In this document: piece by piece, positions 8,979 to 16,576 of the stretch | How positions within the stretch are numbered: the first letter of the stretch is position 1 | How the letters are laid out: the number at the start of each line of letters is the position of its first letter | Source: RUG13409 sp045616985 | Lineage (GTDB): Bacteria > Bacillota > Clostridia > Peptostreptococcales > Anaerovoracaceae | Reading direction: 5' to 3' | Length of the DNA: 38,137 bases | Assembly: GCA_045616985.1 (NCBI GenBank) | Contig: JAZLHU010000002.1 | Coordinates: 1-38,137, forward strand | Notes under the pieces: model-generated | The model's database searches: none | What the model saw: only the letters and a program-made list of their open reading frames with translations | Told to the model about the DNA's origin: nothing | Position numbers and translations under genes: made by a program

Positions 8979-9386
8979 CTACTCCTTTCCGAATGCATTT
9001 ATCAAATGCCTGACATACACAGAATCCTTTATTCTCAGCACTTCAAAAATATCCATACGCAGTCTGTATTGCCTCATTTCTCTGTGAGACATCATAAAAT
9101 ACTCCGCCGTATGAATGATCCTGCGCTGTTTTTTCCTATTCACAGCCTCACAGGGAAATCCAAACTTCAGACTGTCTCTGCTTTTTACTTCAACAAAAGC
9201 AAGTACTTTTTCCTTTTCATTTACGGCAACAATATCCATTTCACCCATCTTGCAGGAAAAATTTCTGGCAATTATTCTGTAGCCGTGTTTTACCAGGTAA
9301 TCAGCGGCAATGTCCTCGCCGGTATCACCGGTTTTTCGCTGCACGGTTCTCTTATCAGAATCTTTGTTTTTAACATTTTCTTCCAT
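8979..9386 (-). CDS. yraN: YraN (UPF0102) family endonuclease-like protein
   Basis: YraN proteins have a restriction-endonuclease-like fold with an uncharacterised role, often near comM and dprA. The core is clear: GDTGEDIAADYL, then GYRIIARNFSCKMGEMDIVAVN, then FVEVKSRDSLKFG, giving the E...D...ExK nuclease signature. Start choice is uncertain. I take ATG 9386 (135 residues). The open frame extends upstream to 9440, but that segment contains the promoter. A GTG at 9344 preceded by AAGAGA would give the most family-like N-terminus. It is the first gene of the long operon ending in yigZ. Confidence 0.88.
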   Translation of the reverse strand: MEENVKNKDSDKRTVQRKTGDTGEDIAADYLVKHGYRIIARNFSCKMGEMDIVAVNEKEKVLAFVEVKSRDSLKFGFPCEAVNRKKQRRIIHTAEYFMMSHREMRQYRLRMDIFEVLRIKDSVYVRHLINAFGKE

Positions 9387-9396
9387 AACAGTAAAT

Positions 9397-9425
9397 ATAT
9401 TATTATGCTTATTATTTCTTGTCAA
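9397..9425 (-). promoter_or_regulatory. Promoter of the yraN-comM-dprA operon
   Basis: TTGACA (9420-9425) and TAATAT (9397-9402) are separated by 17 bp. The expected start near 9390 lies only a few bases before the ATG at 9386, so the mRNA is either nearly leaderless or translation begins at the GTG at 9344. Confidence 0.78.
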
Positions 9426-9450
9426 GACATTTATTACCATTATTACGCAA

Positions 9451-9627
9451 AATAAATACCCTGCTCACCTTTTTCGGCCTTAAGTGCAACACTGCTGTTG
9501 AACATCAGTTCTGTTTCCTAAGCTCCCTCGTACGGAGACGAGCTCGCTTTTTACGGAAACATCACTGTGTTCAAAGACGCAGCTTATGCAAGAGGCCTCA
9601 AAAAACTAATCAGGGTTTTCTTTTGCA
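9451..9627 (-). ncRNA. Rod-shaped structured RNA, 6S RNA-like candidate
   Basis: No protein gene fits here, but the minus strand folds end to end into one long hairpin of about 175 nt. The closing stem is ACCCTG (9611-9616) with CAGGGT (9458-9463). Inward come TTTTT with AAAAA, GGCCT with AGGCC, GCA with TGC, GCTG with CAGC, TTGAACA with TGTTCAA, CAGT with ACTG, GTTTCC with GGAAAC, and AAGC/CTCGT with ACGAG/GCTT around a small apical loop. Small internal loops separate the stems. A rod of this size with a U-rich 3' end resembles 6S RNA, the sigma-A holoenzyme decoy. SRP RNA hallmarks (GGAA tetraloop region) are not seen. The fold is seen in the sequence; the 6S assignment is inference. Confidence 0.6.
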
Positions 9628-9633
9628 TATTTA

Positions 9634-9663
9634 ATGATAATCAGTCTTTACCGGAAATGACAA
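9634..9663 (-). promoter_or_regulatory. Candidate promoter of the structured RNA
   Basis: TTGTCA (9658-9663) and TATCAT (9634-9639) with an 18-bp spacer lie in the last codons of thiI and just beyond. A start near 9627 would place the 5' end directly before the closing stem of the RNA. Each element deviates from consensus. Confidence 0.45.
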
Positions 9664-10855
9664 CTACTTCCTCAGAATCAATTGCAGCAGCAACAAGTGC
9701 ATCAACAGCAAGCTTTGATTCAGATTCCAGAATACGCTCAAGTCTCGGCTTTGTTACGGGATGCTTTGGAAGAAAAACCGTGCAGCAATCCTCGTAAGGC
9801 TGAATTGATGTTTCAAAGGTCCCGATTTCTTTTGCAATGTCCATGATCTGAACCTTATCCATTGCGATAAGCGGTCTCATTACAGGAAGTGAGACCGTAT
9901 TGTCTGTAACAACCAGAGCTTCTGCAGTTTGGCTTGCAACCTGACCGAGGCTTTCGCCGGTAATAAGCATCATGCATTCATTTTGCTTTGCAATCTGTTC
10001 TGCTATTCTCATCATAAACCTTCTTACAAGAATCGTTGTTTCATCCTCAGGGCAATTCTTTACTATCTGTTCCTGAACAGGAAGAAGATTTATGCTGTGT
10101 ATTCTGATTCTTCCGCAGTAATCAGTTAAGATGCATGCCAGAGCTTTTACCTTCTCAAAAGCTCTTTCCGATGTATAAGGATAGGAATGAAAATGGATTG
10201 CCTCCATAAACATTCCTCTGTGTGCCATCATAAAGCACGCTACCGGAGAATCTATGCCGCCCGACAAAAGCACCAGACCCTTGCCGTTTGTGCCGAGCGG
10301 AAGGCCACCGAATGCACTGATTTTTTGCTCGTAAACATACGCAAAGCTTCTTCTGACATTAATGTATATCTGAGCCTGAGGATTATGAACATCAACCTTC
10401 AAAACCCTGCATGTCTTTAAAATACAGGCACCTACTTTTTTTGCGATCTGCGGAGATTCTACGGGAAACATCTTATCAGCCCGTTTACCCTCTACCTTAA
10501 ATGTTTTTATACCCTTTTTATCAATAAGTTCAAGCATCAGACCTGAAGCAACCTGTCCAAGCTCATTCAGGGCTTCTTCGGCTGTCATGTTTTCAATGAC
10601 TACTTCCTTTGCGGGGCTTATTGAATCAACGCCAAATACTCTTCCGACCCTTTTCAGGATACCGTCTTCGGAATAATTAAACGGAGTTCTGACAAAAATA
10701 AGACCGTCGTTTCTTTCAACCTTAACGCCCTCGTAATCACGCAAAACCTTTTTAATGCGCTGAACAAGCATTCTTTCGAAATAAGGCTTATTCTGCCCTT
10801 TAAGTGCTGTTTCACCACAGCGAACAATAAATATTTTTTCGTTTTCGTTGATCAT
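9641..10855 (-). CDS. thiI: ThiI, tRNA 4-thiouridine synthetase
   Basis: ThiI adenylates U8 of tRNA and transfers sulfur to make s4U; in some bacteria it also supplies sulfur for thiamine. The 404 residues contain a ferredoxin-like domain plus THUMP domain (1-165) and a PP-loop ATPase domain with LSGGIDSP at 198-204. The C-terminal rhodanese domain of E. coli ThiI is absent, as in Bacillus-type ThiI, where a dedicated cysteine desulfurase supplies the persulfide. That partner is the gene immediately upstream, overlapping by ATGA. The pair is therefore very probably an s4U system. Confidence 0.95.
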   Translation of the reverse strand: MINENEKIFIVRCGETALKGQNKPYFERMLVQRIKKVLRDYEGVKVERNDGLIFVRTPFNYSEDGILKRVGRVFGVDSISPAKEVVIENMTAEEALNELGQVASGLMLELIDKKGIKTFKVEGKRADKMFPVESPQIAKKVGACILKTCRVLKVDVHNPQAQIYINVRRSFAYVYEQKISAFGGLPLGTNGKGLVLLSGGIDSPVACFMMAHRGMFMEAIHFHSYPYTSERAFEKVKALACILTDYCGRIRIHSINLLPVQEQIVKNCPEDETTILVRRFMMRIAEQIAKQNECMMLITGESLGQVASQTAEALVVTDNTVSLPVMRPLIAMDKVQIMDIAKEIGTFETSIQPYEDCCTVFLPKHPVTKPRLERILESESKLAVDALVAAAIDSEEVVVISGKD

Positions 10856-12009
10856 CTTTTTTTAAATGCCGCTCTTAATGCTCTTTGGCTTTCTACTGCC
10901 GCTTTAATCCTTTCTAAAACAAAATCCATTTGCTCTTTTGTATTATCTTCGGAAAAACTGAAACGCAGCGCTCCTTCAATTTCCTCAGGTTTAAGTCCCA
11001 TTGCCCTCAATACGTGGCTGCCTTTGCTCTTCGAAGAACATGCCGAGCCAGTGGAAACAAATATCTGATCCTGCTCAAGTGTGTGAAGCAGAACCTCTGC
11101 TCTGCAGCCCAAAAAGCTTACGTTCAATACGGACGGAGCTGATTCCTTTGGGGTATTAAACTTTATGTTTTCTATATTTTCCGATAAGTTCTCAGCAAAA
11201 TATGTCCTTACTTCCTGCATCTGCCTTGCTGCTGACATAATATTCATATGATCTACTGCAGCACCGAATCCGGCAATACCTGACATATTCTCAGTTCCGG
11301 ATCTGAATCCGCTTTCCTGCCCTCCGCCATAAATATACGGGGGGATATGAAGACCGCTTTTAACATAAAGTGCACCTATTCCCTTTGGGCCGTGTACTTT
11401 ATGTCCTGAAATACTTATCATATCAAGTCCCATCTTCTTTACATCGATCGGAAGCTTCCCAAAAGACTGCACACAATCAGAATGAAAAACAGCATGAGGC
11501 AATTTATGAACATTTTCTGAAATCGCTTCTATAGGAAAAATTGCTCCGCTTTCATTGTTTACGTGCATTATGCTTACAAGAATAGTATCCTCGTTAAGAG
11601 CTTCTTTCAGTTTTTCAACATCAAGATTTCCGTCACTGTGAACAGGAATATATACAGCATCCGCACCCTGTCTTTCCAGTTCTTCAAAACACCTTAATAC
11701 TGCAGGATGCTCCACTCGAGTTGTAATAATTCTTTTACCCGTTTTATTTCTGTTTCTCCATACTCCGAAAATTGCCGTATTATCGGCTTCCGTTCCGCAG
11801 GAAGTGAAGTACACCTCTTCAGGACTTGCGCCTATAGATTCGGCAATTGAAGCCCTCGATGCTTTTACCAGCCTTTCGGCAGACAAGCCAAGCGCATGCA
11901 AAGTGGACGGATTGCCGAATTCTTCATCAAGAACCCCGGCTACAGCCTCTCTTACGCAGGGATATGGTTTTGTTGTTGCACTGTTATCTAAATAAACAAA
12001 CATATTCAT
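10852..12009 (-). CDS. Cysteine desulfurase, NifS/IscS type (probable NifZ-like ThiI partner)
   Basis: This PLP enzyme converts cysteine to alanine and passes a persulfide on. Motifs are LDNSATT at the N-terminus, the PLP-lysine K204 in SGHKVHGPKG, RSGTEN around 236, and the catalytic loop STGSACSSKSKGSH with Cys323. Starting at ATG 12009 gives 385 residues; ATG 12003 gives MFVYLDN, and an ATG at 12024 is also in frame. None has a good ribosome binding site, because a strong hairpin (12015-12036) occupies that position. The ATGA overlap with thiI and the IscS-like length point to sulfur delivery for s4U, like Bacillus NifZ. A general Fe-S role cannot be excluded; no scaffold gene is adjacent. 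Confidence 0.93.
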   Translation of the reverse strand: MNMFVYLDNSATTKPYPCVREAVAGVLDEEFGNPSTLHALGLSAERLVKASRASIAESIGASPEEVYFTSCGTEADNTAIFGVWRNRNKTGKRIITTRVEHPAVLRCFEELERQGADAVYIPVHSDGNLDVEKLKEALNEDTILVSIMHVNNESGAIFPIEAISENVHKLPHAVFHSDCVQSFGKLPIDVKKMGLDMISISGHKVHGPKGIGALYVKSGLHIPPYIYGGGQESGFRSGTENMSGIAGFGAAVDHMNIMSAARQMQEVRTYFAENLSENIENIKFNTPKESAPSVLNVSFLGCRAEVLLHTLEQDQIFVSTGSACSSKSKGSHVLRAMGLKPEEIEGALRFSFSEDNTKEQMDFVLERIKAAVESQRALRAAFKKR

Positions 12010-12014
12010 TATTA

Positions 12015-12036
12015 GAGCCCGCATTTCTGCGGGCTC
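12015..12036 (-). promoter_or_regulatory. Perfect 9-bp hairpin at the cysteine desulfurase start
   Basis: GAGCCCGCA and TGCGGGCTC flank a GAAA tetraloop, a very stable stem. It ends 5 nt before the probable start codon and occupies the ribosome-binding position. There is no T-tract on either strand, so it is not a standard terminator. It could hold back translation initiation, act as an RNase Y processing signal between rny and the desulfurase gene, or stabilise the downstream mRNA. Confidence 0.75.
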
Positions 12037-12060
12037 ACACCAATCAATGAAATCAATATA

Positions 12061-13596
12061 CTATTTTGCGTAATCAATGGCTCTTGTTTCCCTGATTACA
12101 TTTACCTTGATCTGACCCGGATATTCAAGCTCGGATTCAATTTTCTTGGAAATATCTCTTGCCAGCATAGCCATTGCATCATCATTAACCTGATCCGGCT
12201 TAGCAATGATCCTGATCTCTCTGCCGGCCTGAATAGCGTAGGATGTTTCAACACCCGGTGTTGTATTGGCAATTTCTTCGAGTTTTTGGAGCCTCTTAAC
12301 ATAAGTATCAAGAGTTTCTCTCCTTGCTCCCGGTCTTGCTGCAGAAAGAGCATCAGCAGCGGCAACCAGAACGGCAACTGCACTTGTCGGTTCGTAATCG
12401 CCGTGGTGGGATTTCATTCCGTCAATAACAGCTTCGGATTCTTTGTACTTTCTTAAAATATCAATACCGATATCAACGTGAGTTCCCTGAACCTCATGGT
12501 CTATAGCTTTTCCTATATCATGGAAAAGACCTGCTCTTTGTGCAAGCTTGACGTCGAATCCGAGTTCGCCTGCCATAAGCCCCGCAAGGTGCGCAACCTC
12601 TATGGAGTGCTTTAATACATTCTGTCCGTAACTTGTTCTGTATCTTAAACGGCCAAGGAGTTTAACAAGCTCCGGATGAGCATTCGGAATACCAAGCTCA
12701 AATACCGCAGCCTCACCTTCGTTTTTGATAACCTGATTAACCTCTTTGGTTGCCTTTTCAACCATTTCTTCTATTCTTGCCGGATGAATACGTCCGTCAA
12801 CAATAAGTCTTTCAAGGGCAATCCTTGCAATTTCTCTTCTTACAGGATCAAATCCGGAAAGTATTACAGCTTCAGGGGTATCGTCAATAATGAGGTCAAC
12901 ACCTGTTGCAGTTTCAATGGCTCTGATATTTCTGCCTTCACGACCGATGATCCTGCCCTTCATTTCATCGTTTGGAAGAGCAACGACTGAAACCGTTGTT
13001 TCGGCAACATGGTCGGCTGCACATCTTTGAATGGCACCTGTAATGATTTCTTTAGCTTCCCTGTCAGCATCCTCCTTTGCCTTAGCTTCAATGTCCTTGA
13101 TCATAACCGAAGCTTCGTGTCTGACATCTCTTTCGATGTCTGCCAAAAGCTGCTGCTTTGCTTCTTCGGCAGTACAGCCTGAAATCCTTTCAAGCTCTGC
13201 GATCTGCTTAAGACGGAATTCTTCCAATTCCTTTTCCTTATCCGAAATAGACTGAAGCTTTCTGGAAATGCTTTCTTCCTTCTTTTCGATTGATTCGAGC
13301 TTTTTGTCTACGGATTCTTCTTTTTGAACAATACGTCTTTCAGACTTCTTAACATCTTCGCGTCTTTCTCTGATGTCTCTTTCAGCATCCTGACGTAACT
13401 GGTGAGCCTCACCTCTTGCTTCCGCAATGGTTTCTCTTCTGATTTGTTCTGCGCGGTTCTCTGCGTCTAATACAATATTCTTGGCCTGTGTTTCAGCACT
13501 GCCCACTTTTTTTTCGGCAACTGATTTTCTTACAGCCATGCCGATGAATATTCCTACAAGCAGAGCAACGACGCCAATGATTACTTTAACTATCAT
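12061..13596 (-). CDS. rny: Ribonuclease Y
   Basis: RNase Y is the membrane-anchored endoribonuclease that starts mRNA decay in many Firmicutes. The 511 residues show one N-terminal transmembrane helix (3-22), a long charged coiled coil (about 30-190), a KH RNA-binding domain with GRIIGREGRNIRAIE (214-228), and an HD domain with the metal-binding HD pair at 359-360 in LFHDIGKAIDHE. Length and architecture match the family. An AAGGAG site lies before the ATG. It has its own consensus-like promoter and is followed after about 50 nt by the cysteine desulfurase and thiI genes. Confidence 0.97.
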   Translation of the reverse strand: MIVKVIIGVVALLVGIFIGMAVRKSVAEKKVGSAETQAKNIVLDAENRAEQIRRETIAEARGEAHQLRQDAERDIRERREDVKKSERRIVQKEESVDKKLESIEKKEESISRKLQSISDKEKELEEFRLKQIAELERISGCTAEEAKQQLLADIERDVRHEASVMIKDIEAKAKEDADREAKEIITGAIQRCAADHVAETTVSVVALPNDEMKGRIIGREGRNIRAIETATGVDLIIDDTPEAVILSGFDPVRREIARIALERLIVDGRIHPARIEEMVEKATKEVNQVIKNEGEAAVFELGIPNAHPELVKLLGRLRYRTSYGQNVLKHSIEVAHLAGLMAGELGFDVKLAQRAGLFHDIGKAIDHEVQGTHVDIGIDILRKYKESEAVIDGMKSHHGDYEPTSAVAVLVAAADALSAARPGARRETLDTYVKRLQKLEEIANTTPGVETSYAIQAGREIRIIAKPDQVNDDAMAMLARDISKKIESELEYPGQIKVNVIRETRAIDYAK

Positions 13597-13654
13597 CGTT
13601 CGCTTCTCCTTGTTATAACATTAATAAATATATATGAAAATAATTTATCAAATT

Positions 13655-13684
13655 ATATTACAACATTTTGCCTTTTCTTGTCAA
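13655..13684 (-). promoter_or_regulatory. rny promoter
   Basis: TTGACA (13679-13684) and TAATAT (13655-13660) are separated by 18 bp in a 170-bp intergenic stretch. The leader of about 50 nt is AT-rich and ends in an AAGGAG ribosome binding site. No terminator for the upstream transporter gene is obvious in this stretch. Confidence 0.75.
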
Positions 13685-13766
13685 ATGAAATATAGCAGCA
13701 GAAAATCGAAAGTTTTATGAAACCTCGTTATCATTCCTCTTGACTGCGGCAAGCTTCTTTTATTGA

Positions 13767-15500
13767 TTACCGTTCCCAGCAGAAAAGATTTCTGTTAAAG
13801 GATACAGATGTTACATAACTGTTTTCATCATTATCATTCATAAGACTTGCGGCAACATAAGCCTCAAGGGAGCTGAGCTTTTCATCAACCCTGGTGATAT
13901 CAAAAATAACTCCGTTATCTCTGGTGATCAGTTGAACCCGGTCCTTAAAGACCATTATAGTGGCATCTGCCAGAATTATTTTACCCGGATGAATTTTTGT
14001 ATTCTGATTCTTCACTACTGTAAGAGCTTCTTCGATCATCAATGCGAGCTTATTTATAATTGATTCACTGACATCTGCCGTCTTAAGCTCATCAGCAACC
14101 ATATCTTTTACAAGAACAATCTCCTCATCTGTTACAGCAAATTCGTGAATAAAAATTTTCTCAGCCTCCGTTTTTGGAATAGGATAAGGGAAACTGTTCT
14201 TGCCGAATTTTTTAATTATAATTACTCCCATAATAAGCATTGTTACTGATGGGGTTGCAAAGAACCCCCAAGACATTGCATTATAGCTTATAAGGCCAAG
14301 CGGCATTGCAATGGCAATAGGAGTGAATAAGCTATACAGAAAACCTGCAAGATTTCCCAGAAAAGGCTTCTCTATTCTCGGGAAATAACCCAGATACATA
14401 AATATGAAAGCCGAAGGGACATATGAAAGAGCCAATACCTTTGTTGCATATACTGCTGCCTCTCTTGCTGCAGGTTCAACTATGCCGTATACATTAGGCG
14501 CATAGTTCGCAAATACCAGGAAGAATAACATCAGACATCCGCTTACAATTACCATTACCCTGGTTATCATCCTGAGCAATCTTCTCATCGCAACTGAATT
14601 AGACTCCGCATAAGCTGTAGCTATGAATCCCGAACCGGAATCAACTGCGCATGTACTTACCTGCGCAAGATTAAGTATCAGATTAATGATCGCATAAGAT
14701 GCAAGCAATGCAGCACCGTAATGCAGGAGAATAAATTTATTGAATACGACATCCACTATTCCGATATAAACTGACGTCATGGCTGATGTAGAACCGAAAA
14801 AAACAACATCTCTCAGGCACTTAAAGGAAAAGGACGGTTTGAAGCGGATTGAATTTTTCTTTGAAAAGAAATGCGGGATAAGCATACACCATGACAAAAC
14901 CAGTCCTACGCATGTCCCAAGAGCAATACCCTTAATCCCCATTTGATTTACAAAAAACAGCGATGCCGCAAAATTACCGATCGCCTGAAGAATATCAGCC
15001 GCAAGGACTGCATTTGAATCGCCGTCAACACTTACAAGATAATAGAAAGTCCAGAATGGAGGAGCCAGAAGAGTGACTATTATCATTCCTTCATAATATT
15101 CCCTTGCTAAGGCCTCTACTTCAGGTCCTGCATTATAAAAAGAGAACACCAAATCCTCACCGAAAAACATCAGCCCTGAAAAGATTATTCCGGCACCGAT
15201 TGATAATACCAGTGCCTGCCCGGCAGTTCTATATGCCTCATCCTTTTCAAATCTCCCACTTTTGATTGCATATCGGTTAGCAGAACCAAGCCCAATCATT
15301 ACAGAGAAAAAAAAGTTGAAGTTGAACAGCGGCGCAACAAGTCCGGTTGCAGAAACTGCTGTCTCAGATATAAACTGACCGGCAATTATGCTGTCCGCGA
15401 GTTCACCAACCAAGCCTACAAGCCAGCCCAAAAAAGAAGCAATCAACATACTGTTATACTTCTTGTTTATCAGCCCTTCTGTTAGCATTTTGTTTTTCAA
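13767..15500 (-). CDS. MATE-like multidrug/polysaccharide flippase-fold transporter fused to a GHKL ATPase-like domain
   Basis: Residues 1-435 form about twelve hydrophobic segments with MATE-family features (GLVGELADSIIAGQFIS near 29-45, a second half from about 235). After a short linker, residues 450-577 are soluble and resemble the HATPase_c fold of anti-sigma kinases. There is an N-box-like helix with E490/E491 and N499 (MIEEALTVVKN) and a G1-like RDNG at 527-530. The second glycine of DxGxG and the asparagine one turn after the N-box glutamate are not conserved, so ATP binding is doubtful. The start is TTG at 15500 with AGAGG 7 nt upstream; the first ATG (15488) is too far from that site. 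The substrate is unknown. A structured leader precedes it. Confidence 0.85.
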   Translation of the reverse strand: MKNKMLTEGLINKKYNSMLIASFLGWLVGLVGELADSIIAGQFISETAVSATGLVAPLFNFNFFFSVMIGLGSANRYAIKSGRFEKDEAYRTAGQALVLSIGAGIIFSGLMFFGEDLVFSFYNAGPEVEALAREYYEGMIIVTLLAPPFWTFYYLVSVDGDSNAVLAADILQAIGNFAASLFFVNQMGIKGIALGTCVGLVLSWCMLIPHFFSKKNSIRFKPSFSFKCLRDVVFFGSTSAMTSVYIGIVDVVFNKFILLHYGAALLASYAIINLILNLAQVSTCAVDSGSGFIATAYAESNSVAMRRLLRMITRVMVIVSGCLMLFFLVFANYAPNVYGIVEPAAREAAVYATKVLALSYVPSAFIFMYLGYFPRIEKPFLGNLAGFLYSLFTPIAIAMPLGLISYNAMSWGFFATPSVTMLIMGVIIIKKFGKNSFPYPIPKTEAEKIFIHEFAVTDEEIVLVKDMVADELKTADVSESIINKLALMIEEALTVVKNQNTKIHPGKIILADATIMVFKDRVQLITRDNGVIFDITRVDEKLSSLEAYVAASLMNDNDENSYVTSVSFNRNLFCWER

Positions 15501-15556
15501 TGCAGTACCTCTTTTTTCAGATTATTAAGTCTAATGATCAATCCTTTATAGTCTCA

Positions 15557-15614
15557 CTCCGTTAAACGGAGAATTTGAATACGCTGCTCCCCTGACACCA
15601 AATACGTCACGGAG
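15557..15614 (-). promoter_or_regulatory. Structured leader with possible pseudoknot upstream of the MATE-GHKL gene
   Basis: The transcript between the promoter and the ribosome binding site contains three linked elements. Hairpin 1 is CTCC-TGAC (15607-15614) with GTCA-GGAG (15587-15596) and a loop carrying ATTTG (15599-15603). A downstream CAAAT (15573-15577) is complementary to that loop, giving a possible H-type pseudoknot. A second hairpin, CTCCGTTTAACGGAG, lies at 15557-15571. Its CTCC could also pair with GGAG of hairpin 1, so two folds exclude each other. This looks like a cis-regulatory RNA, but I do not recognise a known riboswitch class. Confidence 0.5.
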
Positions 15615-15644
15615 AGATATTCTTACGACTCTTTTCACAATAAT

Positions 15645-15672
15645 ATTATACCATCTGTAAAAATATATCCAA
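15645..15672 (-). promoter_or_regulatory. Extended -10 promoter of the MATE-GHKL gene
   Basis: TGGTATAAT gives a perfect extended -10 (TATAAT at 15645-15650, TG one base upstream). TTGGAT (15667-15672) is an acceptable -35 with a 16-bp spacer. It predicts a leader of about 135 nt, long enough for the structured element described at 15557-15614. Confidence 0.75.
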
Positions 15673-15732
15673 GTACTATCCGGATATACACGGTCGGAGC
15701 GAATATCCGCTGAACGATTTCCGTCATAAAAG

Positions 15733-15765
15733 TGGCGTTCTACCGTTTTTTAAGGTAAAACGCCA
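15733..15765 (-). terminator. Terminator downstream of the MinD-like gene
   Basis: On the minus strand TGGCGTT and TACC pair with GGTA and AACGCCA around an A-rich loop with one mismatch, followed by CTTTTAT. On the plus strand the same hairpin is followed by TTTATCGTTTTTT, so it may act in both directions. It begins 15 nt after the minD-like stop codon. Confidence 0.75.
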
Positions 15766-15779
15766 TTTATCGTTTTTTA

Positions 15780-16496
15780 CTATATCAATTGGCTTGCTAT
15801 GTTTTCAAATGTTCTGCATATGTAGGATTCTTCCGTAAGCACAACGGGTGTACCGTTATTGTTCGAGAGATTGATATTCAGATCATAAGGGATATATCCA
15901 AGACAATTTGCACTGACAGTTTTCGATATGAAGCCGATATCAGGAATACCATCCATTCCGTAGGCCTCTTCTCTGAGCATATTTACAACATATGATCGCG
16001 TAAAGATGCCGATCCCGGCCAGTTTCCTGTTAACGGTATCTCCGTTCCTGATAGAAACATAATCCTGCGTTATGACAACAAGTGCTTCATCAACGCCGGT
16101 AGACATATAACCAAGTTGACTTCCTGAAATTACAGGACAATCGACAAATACCAGATCAAACTCTTTTTTAAGCTTAGCATATAAGGCTCTTATGTGACCG
16201 GACGTCATTCCGTCAATATCTCTGTACTGCGGACAGGAAAGAAGGTATAGATTACCGCATAAATCGTGCCGGACTATCGCCTTTTCCAACTTACAAACAC
16301 CCGAAGTCACATCCCCCAGGTCAAAAAGAATACGATCCTCAAGCCCGAGATATATATCATCATTTCGCAGCCCTACATTCATGTCGGCAATAAGAACCTT
16401 TTTGCCGGATTTTGCCAAAGATGCTGCAAGATTAACGCATAATGTAGTTTTTCCGACGCCTCCCTTTCCGGATGCGACAACAATTACCTTACCCAT
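15780..16496 (-). CDS. MinD/ParA-family ATPase (MinD-like)
   Basis: MinD-family ATPases cycle on the membrane to position division or other machinery. The protein (238 residues) has the deviant Walker A SGKGGVGKTT at 9-18 and ADMNVGLRNDD at 37-47, which mirrors MinD's DxDxGLRNLD. Also present are a VFVDCP motif and a conserved GYIPYDLNI near the end. It lacks the usual C-terminal amphipathic membrane-targeting helix, ending ENIASQLI, and neither minC nor minE is adjacent. In Bacillus, radC and minCD lie in one cluster, and here radC is directly upstream, so this may be what remains of that order. It could equally be a MinD paralogue with another cargo. Confidence 0.85.
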   Translation of the reverse strand: MGKVIVVASGKGGVGKTTLCVNLAASLAKSGKKVLIADMNVGLRNDDIYLGLEDRILFDLGDVTSGVCKLEKAIVRHDLCGNLYLLSCPQYRDIDGMTSGHIRALYAKLKKEFDLVFVDCPVISGSQLGYMSTGVDEALVVITQDYVSIRNGDTVNRKLAGIGIFTRSYVVNMLREEAYGMDGIPDIGFISKTVSANCLGYIPYDLNINLSNNNGTPVVLTEESYICRTFENIASQLI

Positions 16497-16510
16497 TGAG
16501 ATCCTTTAAT

Positions 16511-16533
16511 TGTCTTAGAAAACAGGTAAGACA
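16511..16533. repeat. Inverted repeat TGTCTTA-N9-TAAGACA at the start of the MinD-like transcript
   Basis: A perfect 7-bp inverted repeat with a 9-bp spacer lies directly after the -10-like TATAAT (16535-16540) and before the AAAGGA ribosome binding site of the MinD-like gene. Its position over the expected start site fits an operator for a dimeric repressor. It could also form a small leader hairpin. Confidence 0.6.
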
Positions 16534-16576
16534 TATTATACTAAAAAGAATCAATGAATAAAAGAAAAACTTTTAA

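Noticed and set aside
8967..9455. Plus-strand open frame of 162 codons
   Set aside because: It lies opposite yraN and its promoter; its His/Ile/Tyr-rich translation is typical of antisense reading.
9451..9627. SRP (4.5S) RNA as the identity of the rod-shaped RNA
   Set aside because: The conserved GGAA-loop helix 8 motif of SRP RNA could not be found in the fold.
12015..12036. Hairpin upstream of the cysteine desulfurase gene read as the rny terminator
   Set aside because: No T-tract follows it on either strand, and the coding sequence starts immediately after it.
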